A program made the position numbers and the translations under genes. DNA of 64,000 nucleotides, taken from NCBI RefSeq assembly GCF_002563955.1, contig NZ_PDJE01000001.1, positions 620,001 through 684,000 of the forward strand. The letters are read 5' to 3'. The notes under the pieces were generated by a model. The model made no database searches. It was given only the letters and a program-made list of their open reading frames with translations, and was not told the DNA's origin. Shown in pieces: positions 43,416-52,112 of this stretch; positions within the stretch are counted from its first letter, which is position 1, and every line of letters starts with the position of its first letter. The stretch is from Paramicrobacterium agarici. Lineage in GTDB: Bacteria > Actinomycetota > Actinomycetes > Actinomycetales > Microbacteriaceae.

Positions 43416-44597
43416 CTATTGTGCCGCGGGAGCCGTTTGGTCCGCATCGAAGTATGCGGCAATCTCGGCGTCAACGGGAGGAATAGCAAGGGTTTCGCCG
43501 CGTCCGCGCAATGATTGCGTTGCAACAACCCCTGTTGCAACAGCGTTGCGCGCAGCCACGGGGGACGTCAGGGTCGGTCCACCGTCGCGTGCGAACCGCA
43601 CGAATTCCGCGATCATGAGCTCATCGGCTCCACCGTGGCTGCCGCCGGCCTCGGCGACGACGTGCGTCTCGTCCGGGGCGCCCGAACCGCGAAGGCGGTG
43701 CGTCCACACACCGACTTCCGATCCGGATTCGTCACCGAAGTTCTCAAGCCGCCCGCGCGTGCCGATGACGGTGTAGTTGCGCCAGTAGTCCGGTGTGAAG
43801 TGGCACTGCTCGTACGACGCGAGAATCCCGCCGGCGAGCCGCATGTTCACCTGCGAGATGTCCTCGACGTCGATCACGGGATTGAGGCCGGTCTGCTCGG
43901 TCGGCGGCCAATTGTCGAGACTGAACCAATCGCCCATGAGCTCGCCCGACCGGTCGCGGCGATCCGTGATGTCGCCGTACACCGACAGCTCGCCCATCGC
44001 CTGCACCTGCGTGCTGTACGCCCCGGCGAGCCAGTGGATCACGTCGATGTCGTGCGCGCCCTTCTGCAACAGCATCCCGACCGACTTCTCGCGCTCTGCG
44101 TGCCAGTCTTTGAAGTAGTAGTCGCCCCCATGGCCGACGAAGTGTCGGCACCACACGGCCTTGACCTCGCCGATCGTGCCGCGTGCGATGATGTCGCGCA
44201 TGAGCGTGATCACGGGCATGTGCCGCATGTTGTGTCCGACGTAGAGCCGGCTTCCCGAGCGGTGCGCGGCGGCGAGAATCGCGTCGCAATCGGCAATGCT
44301 TGTCGCGAGCGGCTTCTCACTGAACACGGCGAGACCCGCCTCGAGCGCGGGGATGGCGGTGCGAGCGTGCACGTCGTCGGGCGTGAACACCATTGCCGCG
44401 TCGAGCTCCTGGGCGAGAAGCTCATTGAGATCGGCGGTCACGAAGGCTTCGGGATATGCGGATGCTGCCGCCTGACGGCCGCGCTCGGAAACCTCGCACA
44501 CAGCGACGATGCGGCTTCCGGCGCCGGGACGATGTGCCGCGCGGGCGAGTTCGGTCCCCCGCATGCCGTATCCGATGATTCCTATGGTGAGATCCAT
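43416..44597 (-). CDS. Gfo/Idh/MocA family oxidoreductase
   Basis: Predicted NAD(P)-dependent sugar dehydrogenase of 393 residues. IGIIGYGMRGTELARAA is the nucleotide motif, SEKPLATS gives the EKP lysine near residue 96, and QKGAHDIDVIHWLAG is the substrate-domain motif. Its length and the HFVGHGGDYYFKDWH segment resemble members acting on glycosides or deoxyinositols. AAGGAG lies about 8 bases before the ATG at 44597. It stands alone upstream of tdh-kbl, about 60 bases away, and may be co-transcribed. Confidence 0.82.
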   Translation of the reverse strand: MDLTIGIIGYGMRGTELARAAHRPGAGSRIVAVCEVSERGRQAAASAYPEAFVTADLNELLAQELDAAMVFTPDDVHARTAIPALEAGLAVFSEKPLATSIADCDAILAAAHRSGSRLYVGHNMRHMPVITLMRDIIARGTIGEVKAVWCRHFVGHGGDYYFKDWHAEREKSVGMLLQKGAHDIDVIHWLAGAYSTQVQAMGELSVYGDITDRRDRSGELMGDWFSLDNWPPTEQTGLNPVIDVEDISQVNMRLAGGILASYEQCHFTPDYWRNYTVIGTRGRLENFGDESGSEVGVWTHRLRGSGAPDETHVVAEAGGSHGGADELMIAEFVRFARDGGPTLTSPVAARNAVATGVVATQSLRGRGETLAIPPVDAEIAAYFDADQTAPAAQ

Positions 44598-44839
44598 TGA
44601 AGTGCTCCTTGTCAGCAGAAGGTGAAGTGCGTGCGGGAGAGGGCGCCAGACGACGCTGTCGAGCTGGGTTCGAGTCAAATTGTCGTCAGGGGTATCGCGT
44701 GCGCGCAAACTTCGCTCACCGCTGTGAGTGATTCGTGTGCCCGGCCCGATGCGGGCAACTGCCCTGCGCGGGCTAGCGTGACAGGAGTGATTTCGCAATG
44801 CCCTGACGTACGCAAAGACCCGCTGCGTACCGTGGGCGC

Positions 44840-45109
44840 ATGAGTGACAGCGACTACGGCAAAGAGCGGGCAGAAGAGAAGTCGGGGCACGGTCTCGACG
44901 ACACCGAGCACGTCGAGAAGGACACGGCGTACACGCCGGGGAGCGAGCAGGAGCAGGAGTACAAGCAGAAGGATCCTGTTCCCGACACAATCGATGACGA
45001 CGTTGACCAGAACGTCGAGGTGGCGCCTGGAACCGGAGGGCCCGACGATCAGGGAGACGTCGACGTGGACCCCGACGACATCAACCTGCCGACGCGAGGT
45101 TCAAACTAA
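44840..45109 (+). CDS. acidic, disordered hydrophilin-like protein
   Basis: A protein of 89 residues with almost no hydrophobic residues and no cysteine. It is dominated by Asp, Glu, Gly and polar residues (e.g. TIDDDVDQNVEVAPGTGG). ATG at 44840. It is very soluble and probably unfolded, like desiccation or osmotic-stress hydrophilins. Three other proteins of the same style are in the window. Function unproven. Confidence 0.65.
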   Translation: MSDSDYGKERAEEKSGHGLDDTEHVEKDTAYTPGSEQEQEYKQKDPVPDTIDDDVDQNVEVAPGTGGPDDQGDVDVDPDDINLPTRGSN

Positions 45110-45166
45110 GAGCGCACCGAGCGGGGAGGCGCCATGCGACGCCTCCCCGCTCGCTGCTGGTCTCGA

Positions 45167-45400
45167 TTACTCCTTCGGCGGAGTCACTTCGTCGCCGAAG
45201 TCACCGACATCACCCTCGGCCTGCGACGGCTTGTTCTCTGCCGGATCCTCCGGTGAAACCGTGTCGGCTTCACCGTCGGTGCCCTCGGCCTGAGACGGCT
45301 TGTTGCGGTTCGGGTCCGGTTCTGCGTTCGTCATGTCATCTCCCTCATCTTTCGCGTTTGGGCCCTTCTCGGCCCGTGGATCTGGAACTCCGTAGGACAC
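45167..45400 (-). CDS. acidic, disordered protein with duplicated NKPSQAEG repeat
   Basis: A protein of 77 residues, rich in Asp, Glu, Pro and Asn. The eight-residue unit NKPSQAEG occurs twice about 22 residues apart. There is no hydrophobic core. GGAGAGCA lies just before the ATG. It ends 58 bases from the converging acidic protein and shares its direction with the SDR gene upstream (45451-46287), so it may be the tail of that operon. Confidence 0.65.
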   Translation of the reverse strand: MSYGVPDPRAEKGPNAKDEGDDMTNAEPDPNRNKPSQAEGTDGEADTVSPEDPAENKPSQAEGDVGDFGDEVTPPKE

Positions 45401-45450
45401 GTTGCTCTCCTTTCCATTCGCGTCGGTACACGTCGAATCGCCTGACGGGT

Positions 45451-46287
45451 TCAGCCCTTTCGCCAGTCGTCGTTCGCGATCTGTGACCCGCCGAGGGGTC
45501 CCATCTGCAGCATCCCGCCATCGACCGCAATCGACGCTCCCGTGATGTAGCTCGACGACGGCGAGGCGAGAAAGGCGATCACGGCGGCGATCTCCCGCGC
45601 GTCGCCCGGACGGCCGAGGGGCACACCGGGTCGATGAATCTCCCGCGGGTCCACGTCTTCGTTGCCCGTCATCGGCGTCGCGATCTCTCCGGGAGCCACA
45701 GAGTTCGCCGTGATGGCGTGTTCGCCGAGCTCGATCGCAGCCGTCTTGATGAGGCCGCCGAGGCCGTGCTTCGCGGCGTCGTACGCGCTCGCGCCGATCT
45801 TCGGCTGATGCTCGTGCACGCTCGTCGTCGCGATGATGCGTCCGCCGGTTCCCTGGCTGATCATGCGGCGCGCGGCGCGCTGAATGCCGAGAAAGGCTCC
45901 GTCCAGGTCCGTCGCCACGACGTGGCGCCAGCTCTCCAGGCTCATGTCGACGAGCTTCTCGTTGGCGCCCGTCCCCGCGTTGTTGACGAAGACATCGACG
46001 CCTCCGAGGTCGTCGATGAGCCGGTCGACGACGTCTCCGCAGGCATCCAGATCACTCGTGTCGAGATACGTCACGACGGCGCGCTGACCGTGCGAGCGCA
46101 CTTCGGCCGCTGTTGCGTCAGCGCCCTTCTCGTCTCGGTGCCACGTGATTCCCACATCCATGCCGGCGCTCGCGAGCGCAACCGCTGTCGCTTTGCCGAT
46201 TCCCGAGTCGGAGCCCGTCACAATGGCACGTCGCGGAGCGAACTCGCGTGTGTCGAAGGGGTTGGGCGTTGTGTCTGCCTCAGCCAT
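45451..46287 (-). CDS. SDR-family oxidoreductase (YdaD/YhdG general-stress or glucose dehydrogenase type)
   Basis: NAD(P)-dependent SDR of 278 residues from the ATG at 46287. TGSDSGIGKA is the cofactor motif, NNAGTG follows, the catalytic elements are TTSVHEHQP and YDAAKHGLG, and YITGASIAVDGGMLQ is the C-terminal motif. The DSGIG cofactor motif and a 17-residue N-terminal leader match SDRs of general-stress loci. Acidic disordered proteins follow it, which supports that setting. Confidence 0.85.
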   Translation of the reverse strand: MAEADTTPNPFDTREFAPRRAIVTGSDSGIGKATAVALASAGMDVGITWHRDEKGADATAAEVRSHGQRAVVTYLDTSDLDACGDVVDRLIDDLGGVDVFVNNAGTGANEKLVDMSLESWRHVVATDLDGAFLGIQRAARRMISQGTGGRIIATTSVHEHQPKIGASAYDAAKHGLGGLIKTAAIELGEHAITANSVAPGEIATPMTGNEDVDPREIHRPGVPLGRPGDAREIAAVIAFLASPSSSYITGASIAVDGGMLQMGPLGGSQIANDDWRKG

Positions 46288-46396
46288 CTGGGCCTGCCTT
46301 CCGTCCGATGTCAGACCATCAAAACGACGCGGCCGGTATTTGGACAAGCCCCTTGCGCGACGAAGCGATGCTGCCTATGCGACGGTGACTGCTCCG

Positions 46397-47533
46397 CTAT
46401 CCCGTGAGGCGGGCCGGACGCACGAAGTCGAGCTCGAGTTCCTGAGCTTCGCCGACAGCATCCCGAGCCAGCACCTCTCCCAGAGCGAGACAGTGCTTGA
46501 ACGCGTGCCCGCTGTCGCCGCCCGCGACGAGAACGCGGTCCGATTCGGGCGCAGCGCCAATGACGAACTGGTCATCTGGGCTGATCGTGATCATGCACGG
46601 CTCCACGCGTGTCGGCACCGGCTCGAGCCCGGGCAGAACGCGCTCGACGAGCGGTGAGAGGCGCGACCAGTCGGCCGGCGTCACGCCGCGGTCGACGGCG
46701 TCGGGGTCGATGCGCGGCCGCTCGGTTCCCCACAGGTCGCCGAGTCCCAGCTTGACGAGGCTGCCGTCGATACTCCCGTGCCCCCACATCACCGTGCCCG
46801 CATCGACCTGCCTGATCGTCACGGGATAGTCGGCGATGTCGAACCCGGCATCACGCGGCGTGAACCAGGTGAGCGGAGTGCGCACGGGCGTGAGGTCGAG
46901 CCACGGCGCAAACGCGGGGAGCCACGCGCCGGCGGCGACGATCACGCGGTCCGCCGTCCAGACAGCATCCGCGGTTCTGATCGTCACCCCTGACGGCCCG
47001 GGCTCGACGGCCGTGACTGTGGTTCCCGTGACGATGCGCGCCCCACGGGTGGATGCTGCTGCGGCAGCCGCGCGCACGGTGCGTTCGGGCCTCGCGACGC
47101 CTGCCGCCGGGTCGAGTACCCCGACGTCGGTGTCGGCGACATCGGCGTGCTGCGGAAAGCGCGCTCGTACCTCGGCCGCAGACAGGTGCTCGATGGCGAG
47201 ACTCGCTGCCTCGGCGGCGCGTACGGCTCCCGCGACCGCGTCGCTGTCTTCGGCGCCGATCGACACCCCGCCCGTGATGGTGAGCAGCTCGTCGCCGCTG
47301 AGCCGCTCGAGCTCGCGGAACAGCGCGCGCGATGACTGCGCCATGGCGACAAGATCAGGATGCTCGAGGCAGGCCTCGCGGAACAGCCGAGTGTCGCCGT
47401 GCGACGACCCGAACGAGTGCCCAGGCGCAAAGCGCTCGAACGCCGTGACGCCGACGCCGCGTTCGGCCAGCCGCCACGTCGCTGCGGCTCCGATCGCTCC
47501 GGTTCCGATGACGGCGACGTCTATGCGCAGCAT
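46397..47533 (-). CDS. monomeric sarcosine oxidase/N-methyl-tryptophan oxidase-like FAD enzyme
   Basis: FAD-dependent amine oxidase of 378 residues. The N-terminal FAD motif is VAVIGTGAIGAAATWRLAER (20 residues), followed by PGHSFGSSHGDTRLFREA, a hallmark of the MSOX/MTOX family. EPCMITISPDDQFVIG contains the cysteine to which flavin is covalently attached in this family. The C-terminal GGDSGHAFKHCLALGEVLA matches. It would demethylate an N-methyl amino acid, producing formaldehyde and hydrogen peroxide. Substrate unknown. Confidence 0.88.
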   Translation of the reverse strand: MLRIDVAVIGTGAIGAAATWRLAERGVGVTAFERFAPGHSFGSSHGDTRLFREACLEHPDLVAMAQSSRALFRELERLSGDELLTITGGVSIGAEDSDAVAGAVRAAEAASLAIEHLSAAEVRARFPQHADVADTDVGVLDPAAGVARPERTVRAAAAAASTRGARIVTGTTVTAVEPGPSGVTIRTADAVWTADRVIVAAGAWLPAFAPWLDLTPVRTPLTWFTPRDAGFDIADYPVTIRQVDAGTVMWGHGSIDGSLVKLGLGDLWGTERPRIDPDAVDRGVTPADWSRLSPLVERVLPGLEPVPTRVEPCMITISPDDQFVIGAAPESDRVLVAGGDSGHAFKHCLALGEVLARDAVGEAQELELDFVRPARLTG

Positions 47534-47630
47534 CCGCTCTCCCTCTCGCTGTTGCCACTCGAACTCTGACGTCTCGAGCCTACGGGCTCCGCACGCTCAG
47601 CCGCGCTGGAGGGGGCGGGAGCGCGGAGAG

Positions 47631-48518
47631 TCAGGATGCTGGCGCGGACGACGCGGCGACAGCATCCGGTCTTCTGGGCGGATACACCCACGTGACCAGC
47701 ACCACCGAGATGATCATCAACAGGAACCACGAGACGAGCTTGGAGATCGAGACCATCTCCCAGCCGTCGACCTGCCCCGGGTACAGCCAGGCCCCGGAGT
47801 AGGTGCCGATGTTCTCGGCGATCCAGATGAAGAACGCCACGAGCGCGAAGGCGACGACAAGCGGCATGCGCAGCGTGCGGCGAAAGACGTGGAACTGCAT
47901 GGTGCACAGGCCGAACGTGAGCAGAACGCCCGCGAGCAGCACCCAGCGCAGATCGACGATGTAGTGGTGCGAGAAGAAGTTGACGTAGATCGCGCCCGCG
48001 AGCACCGCCGTGAGCCACAGCGGCGGGTAGCGCGTGAACCGCAGGTCGAACAGGCGGTAGACGCGCACCATGTACGAACCGACGGCGCCGTACATGAACC
48101 CCGTGAATAGCGGAACGCTCAGAATGCGCAGCACACCGCCCGGGTCGTACGCCCACGAGCCGACGTCCGTCTTGAACAGCTCCATGACGGTGCCGACGAT
48201 ATGAAAGAGCACGATCACGCGGAGCTCGCGCCACGTCTCGAGGCCCGACCACACCATGACGACCTGGATCACGATGGCGGCGATCGTGAGGGCGTCGTTG
48301 CGAGCGAGCCAGGCGTCGTCGGGGTACCAGAGTCGTGCCGCGAGAATCACGACGAGCAGAGCACCGCCGAAGACGCACGCCCAGGCCTGCTTTGCGCCGA
48401 AGACCAGAAACTCGACGAGCGCGCCCCACAGCCGGTTGTCGGGGGCGCGCTCGAGAAGCCGATTCGCTGCGTCGTCGATGCGCCGCTCAAGGGCGGTGAG
48501 ATCGGGACGCAGGGCCAT
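47631..48518 (-). CDS. DUF817 integral membrane protein
   Basis: A protein of 295 residues with about eight helices. Conserved stretches of the family (B. subtilis YoaT type) are FGAKQAWACVFGG, WSGLETWRELRVI, FHIVGTVMELFKTDVGSW and ENIGTYSGAWLYPGQ. The function is unknown; the E/H-containing membrane motifs would suit an enzyme or transporter. The start is ATG at 48518. The end of the gene lies in an inverted octamer pair (47632 and 47660) that may form a hairpin. Confidence 0.85.
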   Translation of the reverse strand: MALRPDLTALERRIDDAANRLLERAPDNRLWGALVEFLVFGAKQAWACVFGGALLVVILAARLWYPDDAWLARNDALTIAAIVIQVVMVWSGLETWRELRVIVLFHIVGTVMELFKTDVGSWAYDPGGVLRILSVPLFTGFMYGAVGSYMVRVYRLFDLRFTRYPPLWLTAVLAGAIYVNFFSHHYIVDLRWVLLAGVLLTFGLCTMQFHVFRRTLRMPLVVAFALVAFFIWIAENIGTYSGAWLYPGQVDGWEMVSISKLVSWFLLMIISVVLVTWVYPPRRPDAVAASSAPAS

Positions 48519-48578
48519 GCTCGCAGAGTAGCCGTGCTTTGCTGAGCGTCGACCGGGATGCTGCATTCAGAGAAACGG

Positions 48579-48640
48579 AGCGCCAAGAATTGGGTGACGG
48601 CGACACATATATGAGGCACCGGCGCCCAATTTTTGGCGCT
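48579..48640. repeat. 16-bp inverted repeat AGCGCCAA-AATTGGG with 30-base loop
   Basis: AGCGCCAAGAATTGGG (48579-48594) pairs with CCCAATTTTTGGCGCT (48625-48640), with only one position not Watson-Crick. The 30-base loop contains an AT-rich ACATATAT. It lies between the start of the DUF817 gene and the end of the next leftward gene. It could be a terminator for the latter or a small structured RNA or mobile repeat remnant. Confidence 0.6.
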
Positions 48641-48692
48641 CGGCCGATGGCAGCGTCAGAACGCTCGCGATGCCGAGCCCGCCGGTGCGGGG

Positions 48693-49220
48693 TCAGCGCA
48701 GCCCGTCGAGCACGACGGTCGCCTCGATCACTGGATCGCCGCCGGCAGCGACGCGCTGCGCCCAGTCGGACCAGTGCTCCGCGCGAAGCCGCTGGTGCGG
48801 GGCAGTGTCGCTGTCGTGAGCGGGGTGCGACGGATGCTGTCGCAGCTCAGCGAGCGCGGCGACGAGGTCGCGGTAGCGCGACGCCGTGAAACCGGCATCC
48901 GTCCACTCGGCGATGTCGCGCTGCACCCAGCTCGGCAGCGGCGCCCCGTCAGCGAGGCACTGATCTGCCGCCCGTCGCTCGAACACGCCGACAACGCGAG
49001 GAGGCAGCTCGGCGAACGCTGCCGCCCAATCGTGCTGCTCGGCGATCGGAATCTCGTGGGGAGCGGCCGCGACGTCGAAGACCTCGGTCGTGGGCTGCCC
49101 GTCGAGCACGACGATGCGCAGCGGCGCTGTCGGCCCGCGGTAGGCCATCAGATCGACGGCGCGTGGTGCCGGTGCCGCGACCGGCGACTCGGCGAGCCGC
49201 ATCGGAGCTCTCGCATGCAT
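48693..49220 (-). CDS. hypothetical protein, 175 aa
   Basis: Soluble acidic protein starting MHARAPMRLAESPVAA at 49220 with an AAAGG upstream. It contains IVVLDGQPTTEVFDVAAAP, HDWAAAFAELPPRVVGVFE and a C-terminal EHWSDWAQRVAAGGDPVIEA. I recognise no family. Codon use matches the chromosome, which supports a real gene. The 247 bases between it and the next divergent gene hold no gene that I can support. Confidence 0.55.
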   Translation of the reverse strand: MHARAPMRLAESPVAAPAPRAVDLMAYRGPTAPLRIVVLDGQPTTEVFDVAAAPHEIPIAEQHDWAAAFAELPPRVVGVFERRAADQCLADGAPLPSWVQRDIAEWTDAGFTASRYRDLVAALAELRQHPSHPAHDSDTAPHQRLRAEHWSDWAQRVAAGGDPVIEATVVLDGLR

Positions 49221-49467
49221 GGATGCCTGCCTTTCGGAGACTCGCGCCTCCATCGACTTGCGTGGTGCGGTTGCACAACACCGGTTCTTCCCCTGGGGCA
49301 CCCCGGTCGATCGACAGGGTTGCCGTGCAGCCGGCCAGGTACCGACAGCTGCATCTCGTGAACCTGGTTGTCAGAATAGACCCGTCTGCGTGCAGCTTGG
49401 CGAATATGTCGAAGGCGCGCGCAGAAATGACGTAGCTGAGAATTGCCGGATGCGTCAGACTTGAGCG

Positions 49468-49923
49468 ATGACTGCGTCTGCTCCGACCTACTACCGGCGG
49501 CAGACCACGCGAGCGAATGTAATCTTCTTTGCCTGCTGGCTTCCATTTGGTGTCGCGCTTGTCGGGGCAGGGGTCTGGGTGGCGACTCAGCTGGGCGAGG
49601 CCGTGATGATCCCGATCGGTGCATGGGTTGCATTGCTCGGCTGCTATTTTCTCGAGTTGTACGGCACAGTCTGGTGGTATCGACACCAGCTGCATCGGCT
49701 GGCGTCAGACAGCGATTTCGCGGCAAGCCAGCCCTTGTCCGCCGGGCAGTTGAGGAATCTTCGCGTTGTATGGGATGCCGCTTGGTTTCCAATTCCCACG
49801 GGTGTGACGGGAGATATCGCGCACAAGATTCCGGTCGTACGCGTTATCAACGCTACGACCTGGTGGCCGGCGGCGGCGGGTGTGCTCTGCGGAATCGCTG
49901 CGGTGATTCTCGTGATTCCGTAA
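49468..49923 (+). CDS. hypothetical membrane protein, 151 aa
   Basis: Three probable transmembrane helices: FFACWLPFGVALVGAGVWVA (20 residues), a second near VMIPIGAWVALLGCYFLEL, and a C-terminal WWPAAAGVLCGIAAVILVIP. A polar segment of about 50 residues lies between the second and third. ATG at 49468. The gene is less GC-rich than its surroundings and no family was recognised, so it may be an accessory gene. Confidence 0.6.
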   Translation: MTASAPTYYRRQTTRANVIFFACWLPFGVALVGAGVWVATQLGEAVMIPIGAWVALLGCYFLELYGTVWWYRHQLHRLASDSDFAASQPLSAGQLRNLRVVWDAAWFPIPTGVTGDIAHKIPVVRVINATTWWPAAAGVLCGIAAVILVIP

Positions 49924-50074
49924 GAAGTGTCCCGTCGGGAAGCGCTGTCGGCGCCAGAGCAGTCCAGCCCAGGTATCGAGGTGTGTCCCACTCGGGTATC
50001 AACCTGATCCTCCCCGGGTCTGATTCGGGGGAAAACCTGATGACAAGACGCGACACTGCGCGCACCATGGAAGT

Positions 50075-50257
50075 ATGAATTCGCTCTACAGACCTCGCCG
50101 CGGCCGCGTCATCGCGGGTGTGTGCGCTGCGCTTGCCATCCGCTTCAACATGAGCCCCAACGTGGTCCGGCTGCTGGCGATCCTCAGCTGCCTCATTCCC
50201 GGACCGCAGTTCATCATCTACATCGTGATGTGGATCGTGGTGCCGAGCGAGCGCTGA
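50075..50257 (+). CDS. PspC-domain small membrane protein
   Basis: The 60 residues consist of essentially one PspC domain: LYRPRRGRVIAGVCAALA with the conserved R-x-I-x-G-V-C-A-G-like turn, NMSPNVVRLLAILSCL, and a transmembrane PQFIIYIVMWIVVPSE. Stand-alone PspC proteins are envelope-stress factors in actinobacteria. ATG at 50075, following ATGGAAGT. Monocistronic. Confidence 0.87.
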   Translation: MNSLYRPRRGRVIAGVCAALAIRFNMSPNVVRLLAILSCLIPGPQFIIYIVMWIVVPSER

Positions 50258-50400
50258 GCTCGCGCGCACCTGCTGTTTCATAGGTCAAAATCTGCGCCTC
50301 TCGCGATCGTCGAGCGCATTTTGTGACACATGAACACTCGCCAGCATCCATCTGCCGTAATACCGGCCGAAACCGCCCGCGCCGGTCGTACCGTTGAAGC

Positions 50401-51612
50401 ATGACGACCCGGCCAGACGCTCACGACCCCTCAACGCTCGGCTTTCTCACGCAGGCCGTGCATGCGGGCAACGCCATTGACGAGGGATCTGGCGCGATTC
50501 GCACCCCGATCGTCATGGCCAACTCGTACGCCCTGCCCGAGGACCCGTCGAGCCTCAGCTGGTCGAACACCGACACTAAGACGTACACGCGCAACACGGG
50601 AACGAATCAAGAGGCCCTGCAGTCGAAGCTCGCTGTGCTGGAGGGCGGCGACGATGCCGTGGTGCTCGCCTCGGGGGTCGCGGCGCTGCACGCGGTGTTC
50701 TTCACGCACCTCACAAGTGGCGACCACGTCGTCGTCGGTGACGTGACGTATGAGGCAATCTGGAAGCTCTTCACCGAACTGCTGCCGGTCAAGTACGGCA
50801 TTGAGGCGACATTCGTCGACACGAGCGACACGGATGCTGTCGCTGCAGCGATGCGCCCGAACACCACGCTCGTGCACGTCGAAGCGATCGGCAACCCGAC
50901 GACGAAGGTGACCGATATCGCCGCGATCGCCGCCGTCGCTCACGACGCGGGCGCGCTGCTCACGGTTGACTCGACGTTCACGCCGCCTCCGTTCTACCGG
51001 CCGCTCGCCGATGGCGCCGACCTCGTCGTGCACTCGCTCACGAAGTACATCAACGGTCACGGCGACGCGATGGGTGGCGCCGTCATTGGCAGCGCCGACC
51101 TTGTGGCAAAGATCAAGGCCGAGGCGATGGTCGACGTCGGCGGCACGATCTCGCCGTTCAACGCGTGGCTCATCATGCGCGGCTCCGTGACGCTGCCCCT
51201 GCGTCTGCGGCAGCACCTCGCGAGCGCTGAGCAGATCGCGGCGCATCTCGAGGCGGACCCGCGGGTCGCCTACGTGGCGTATCCCGGGCTCGCGTCGCAC
51301 CCGCAGCACGAGGTCGCGGCCCGGCAGTTCGGCGGGCGTGGCTACGGTGCGGTCATGGCGTTCGCCGTCGACGGCGACCCCGACACGCAGAACCGTTTCG
51401 TGGCGAACCTGCGCCTGATCACATCCGCCGTCTCTCTCGGTCATGACGAGTCGCTCATTGTGCACGTCGGTACGAGCGGCCCGCGTGTGCAGCACTATCC
51501 CGATGAATTCAAGCGCTATGGCCACCTCCGGTTCTCGGTGGGGCTCGAGGACCCGGCAGACATCATGGCCGATCTGGATGCTGCGCTCGATGCCACGTTC
51601 GGCGCGCGCTGA
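50401..51612 (+). CDS. Cys/Met metabolism PLP-dependent enzyme (cystathionine gamma-synthase/lyase or methionine gamma-lyase)
   Basis: Trans-sulfuration family enzyme of 403 residues. It opens with LGFLTQAVHAGN, and TYTRNTGTNQEALQSKLAVLEG is the usual Y-x-R cofactor region (shown in part). VVLASGVAALHAVF binds the phosphate, VDSTFTPP gives the Asp, and VVHSLTKYINGHGDAMGG the PLP lysine. SGPRVQHYPDE near the end resembles the lyase branch. Which sulfur amino acid it serves cannot be settled from sequence. No riboswitch is visible in the 143-base upstream gap. Confidence 0.85.
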   Translation: MTTRPDAHDPSTLGFLTQAVHAGNAIDEGSGAIRTPIVMANSYALPEDPSSLSWSNTDTKTYTRNTGTNQEALQSKLAVLEGGDDAVVLASGVAALHAVFFTHLTSGDHVVVGDVTYEAIWKLFTELLPVKYGIEATFVDTSDTDAVAAAMRPNTTLVHVEAIGNPTTKVTDIAAIAAVAHDAGALLTVDSTFTPPPFYRPLADGADLVVHSLTKYINGHGDAMGGAVIGSADLVAKIKAEAMVDVGGTISPFNAWLIMRGSVTLPLRLRQHLASAEQIAAHLEADPRVAYVAYPGLASHPQHEVAARQFGGRGYGAVMAFAVDGDPDTQNRFVANLRLITSAVSLGHDESLIVHVGTSGPRVQHYPDEFKRYGHLRFSVGLEDPADIMADLDAALDATFGAR

Positions 51613-51680
51613 CGCCTTTCGGGCCCTGTCCCTGGTTCGCCCGTCCAAACCACCGGCCCAACCGAATCGCGGGCGGCGCC

Positions 51681-52004
51681 TCAGAGGACGCCAGTCATGT
51701 CGCGCACGAACTCCGTCAGCGTGTGCGCGTTGTCGAGGTACTCGTCGGGTACCGAGCACCACTTCTCGATCGTGACGCGTTTGCCGCTGGGCCGCGTGTA
51801 GGTGAACGGATGACCGCCCTGCGCGATCATCGCGTCGAGAGCGACGGGTTCGACCTTGAGGTAGAAGACGTCGTCAATGACAGCGCCGAGAAACTCACCG
51901 TGTAGCCGCAGCCCCCAGCCGCCGAACATGCGCGAGATGACGATGTCGCCGAGCTCAGCAAGCTGGTCGCGGTAGAACTCAGCGGTTCGTCGATCGGAGG
52001 ACAT
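51681..52004 (-). CDS. TfoX N-terminal domain protein
   Basis: Single-domain protein of 107 residues. VISRMFGGWGLRLHGEFLGAVIDDVFYLKV is the TfoX/Sxy N-terminal signature (shown only as a reference; key parts are RMFGGWG and FYLKV). Stand-alone TfoX-N proteins occur across bacteria with no known role. In gammaproteobacteria the two-domain form activates competence genes. Convergent with the PLP-enzyme gene. Confidence 0.85.
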   Translation of the reverse strand: MSSDRRTAEFYRDQLAELGDIVISRMFGGWGLRLHGEFLGAVIDDVFYLKVEPVALDAMIAQGGHPFTYTRPSGKRVTIEKWCSVPDEYLDNAHTLTEFVRDMTGVL

Positions 52005-52112
52005 GCTTGGACTCTACGGGCACCGACAGACGTTCACGGTGTCACCACGCGGCTCCGACCCGCTCGCGCCGCCACCGATCGCACGCTCAACCGCGCGGCA
52101 TAGGCTGAGACC

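Noticed and set aside
50258..50400. Possible SAM or cobalamin riboswitch before the Cys/Met-metabolism gene
   Set aside because: I could not find the conserved cores (SAM-I K-turn region or the cobalamin box). Only ordinary GC-rich small dyads are present.
50431..51762. Minus-strand open frame of 443 codons opposite the PLP enzyme
   Set aside because: Antisense shadow; the plus-strand protein has all cofactor motifs.
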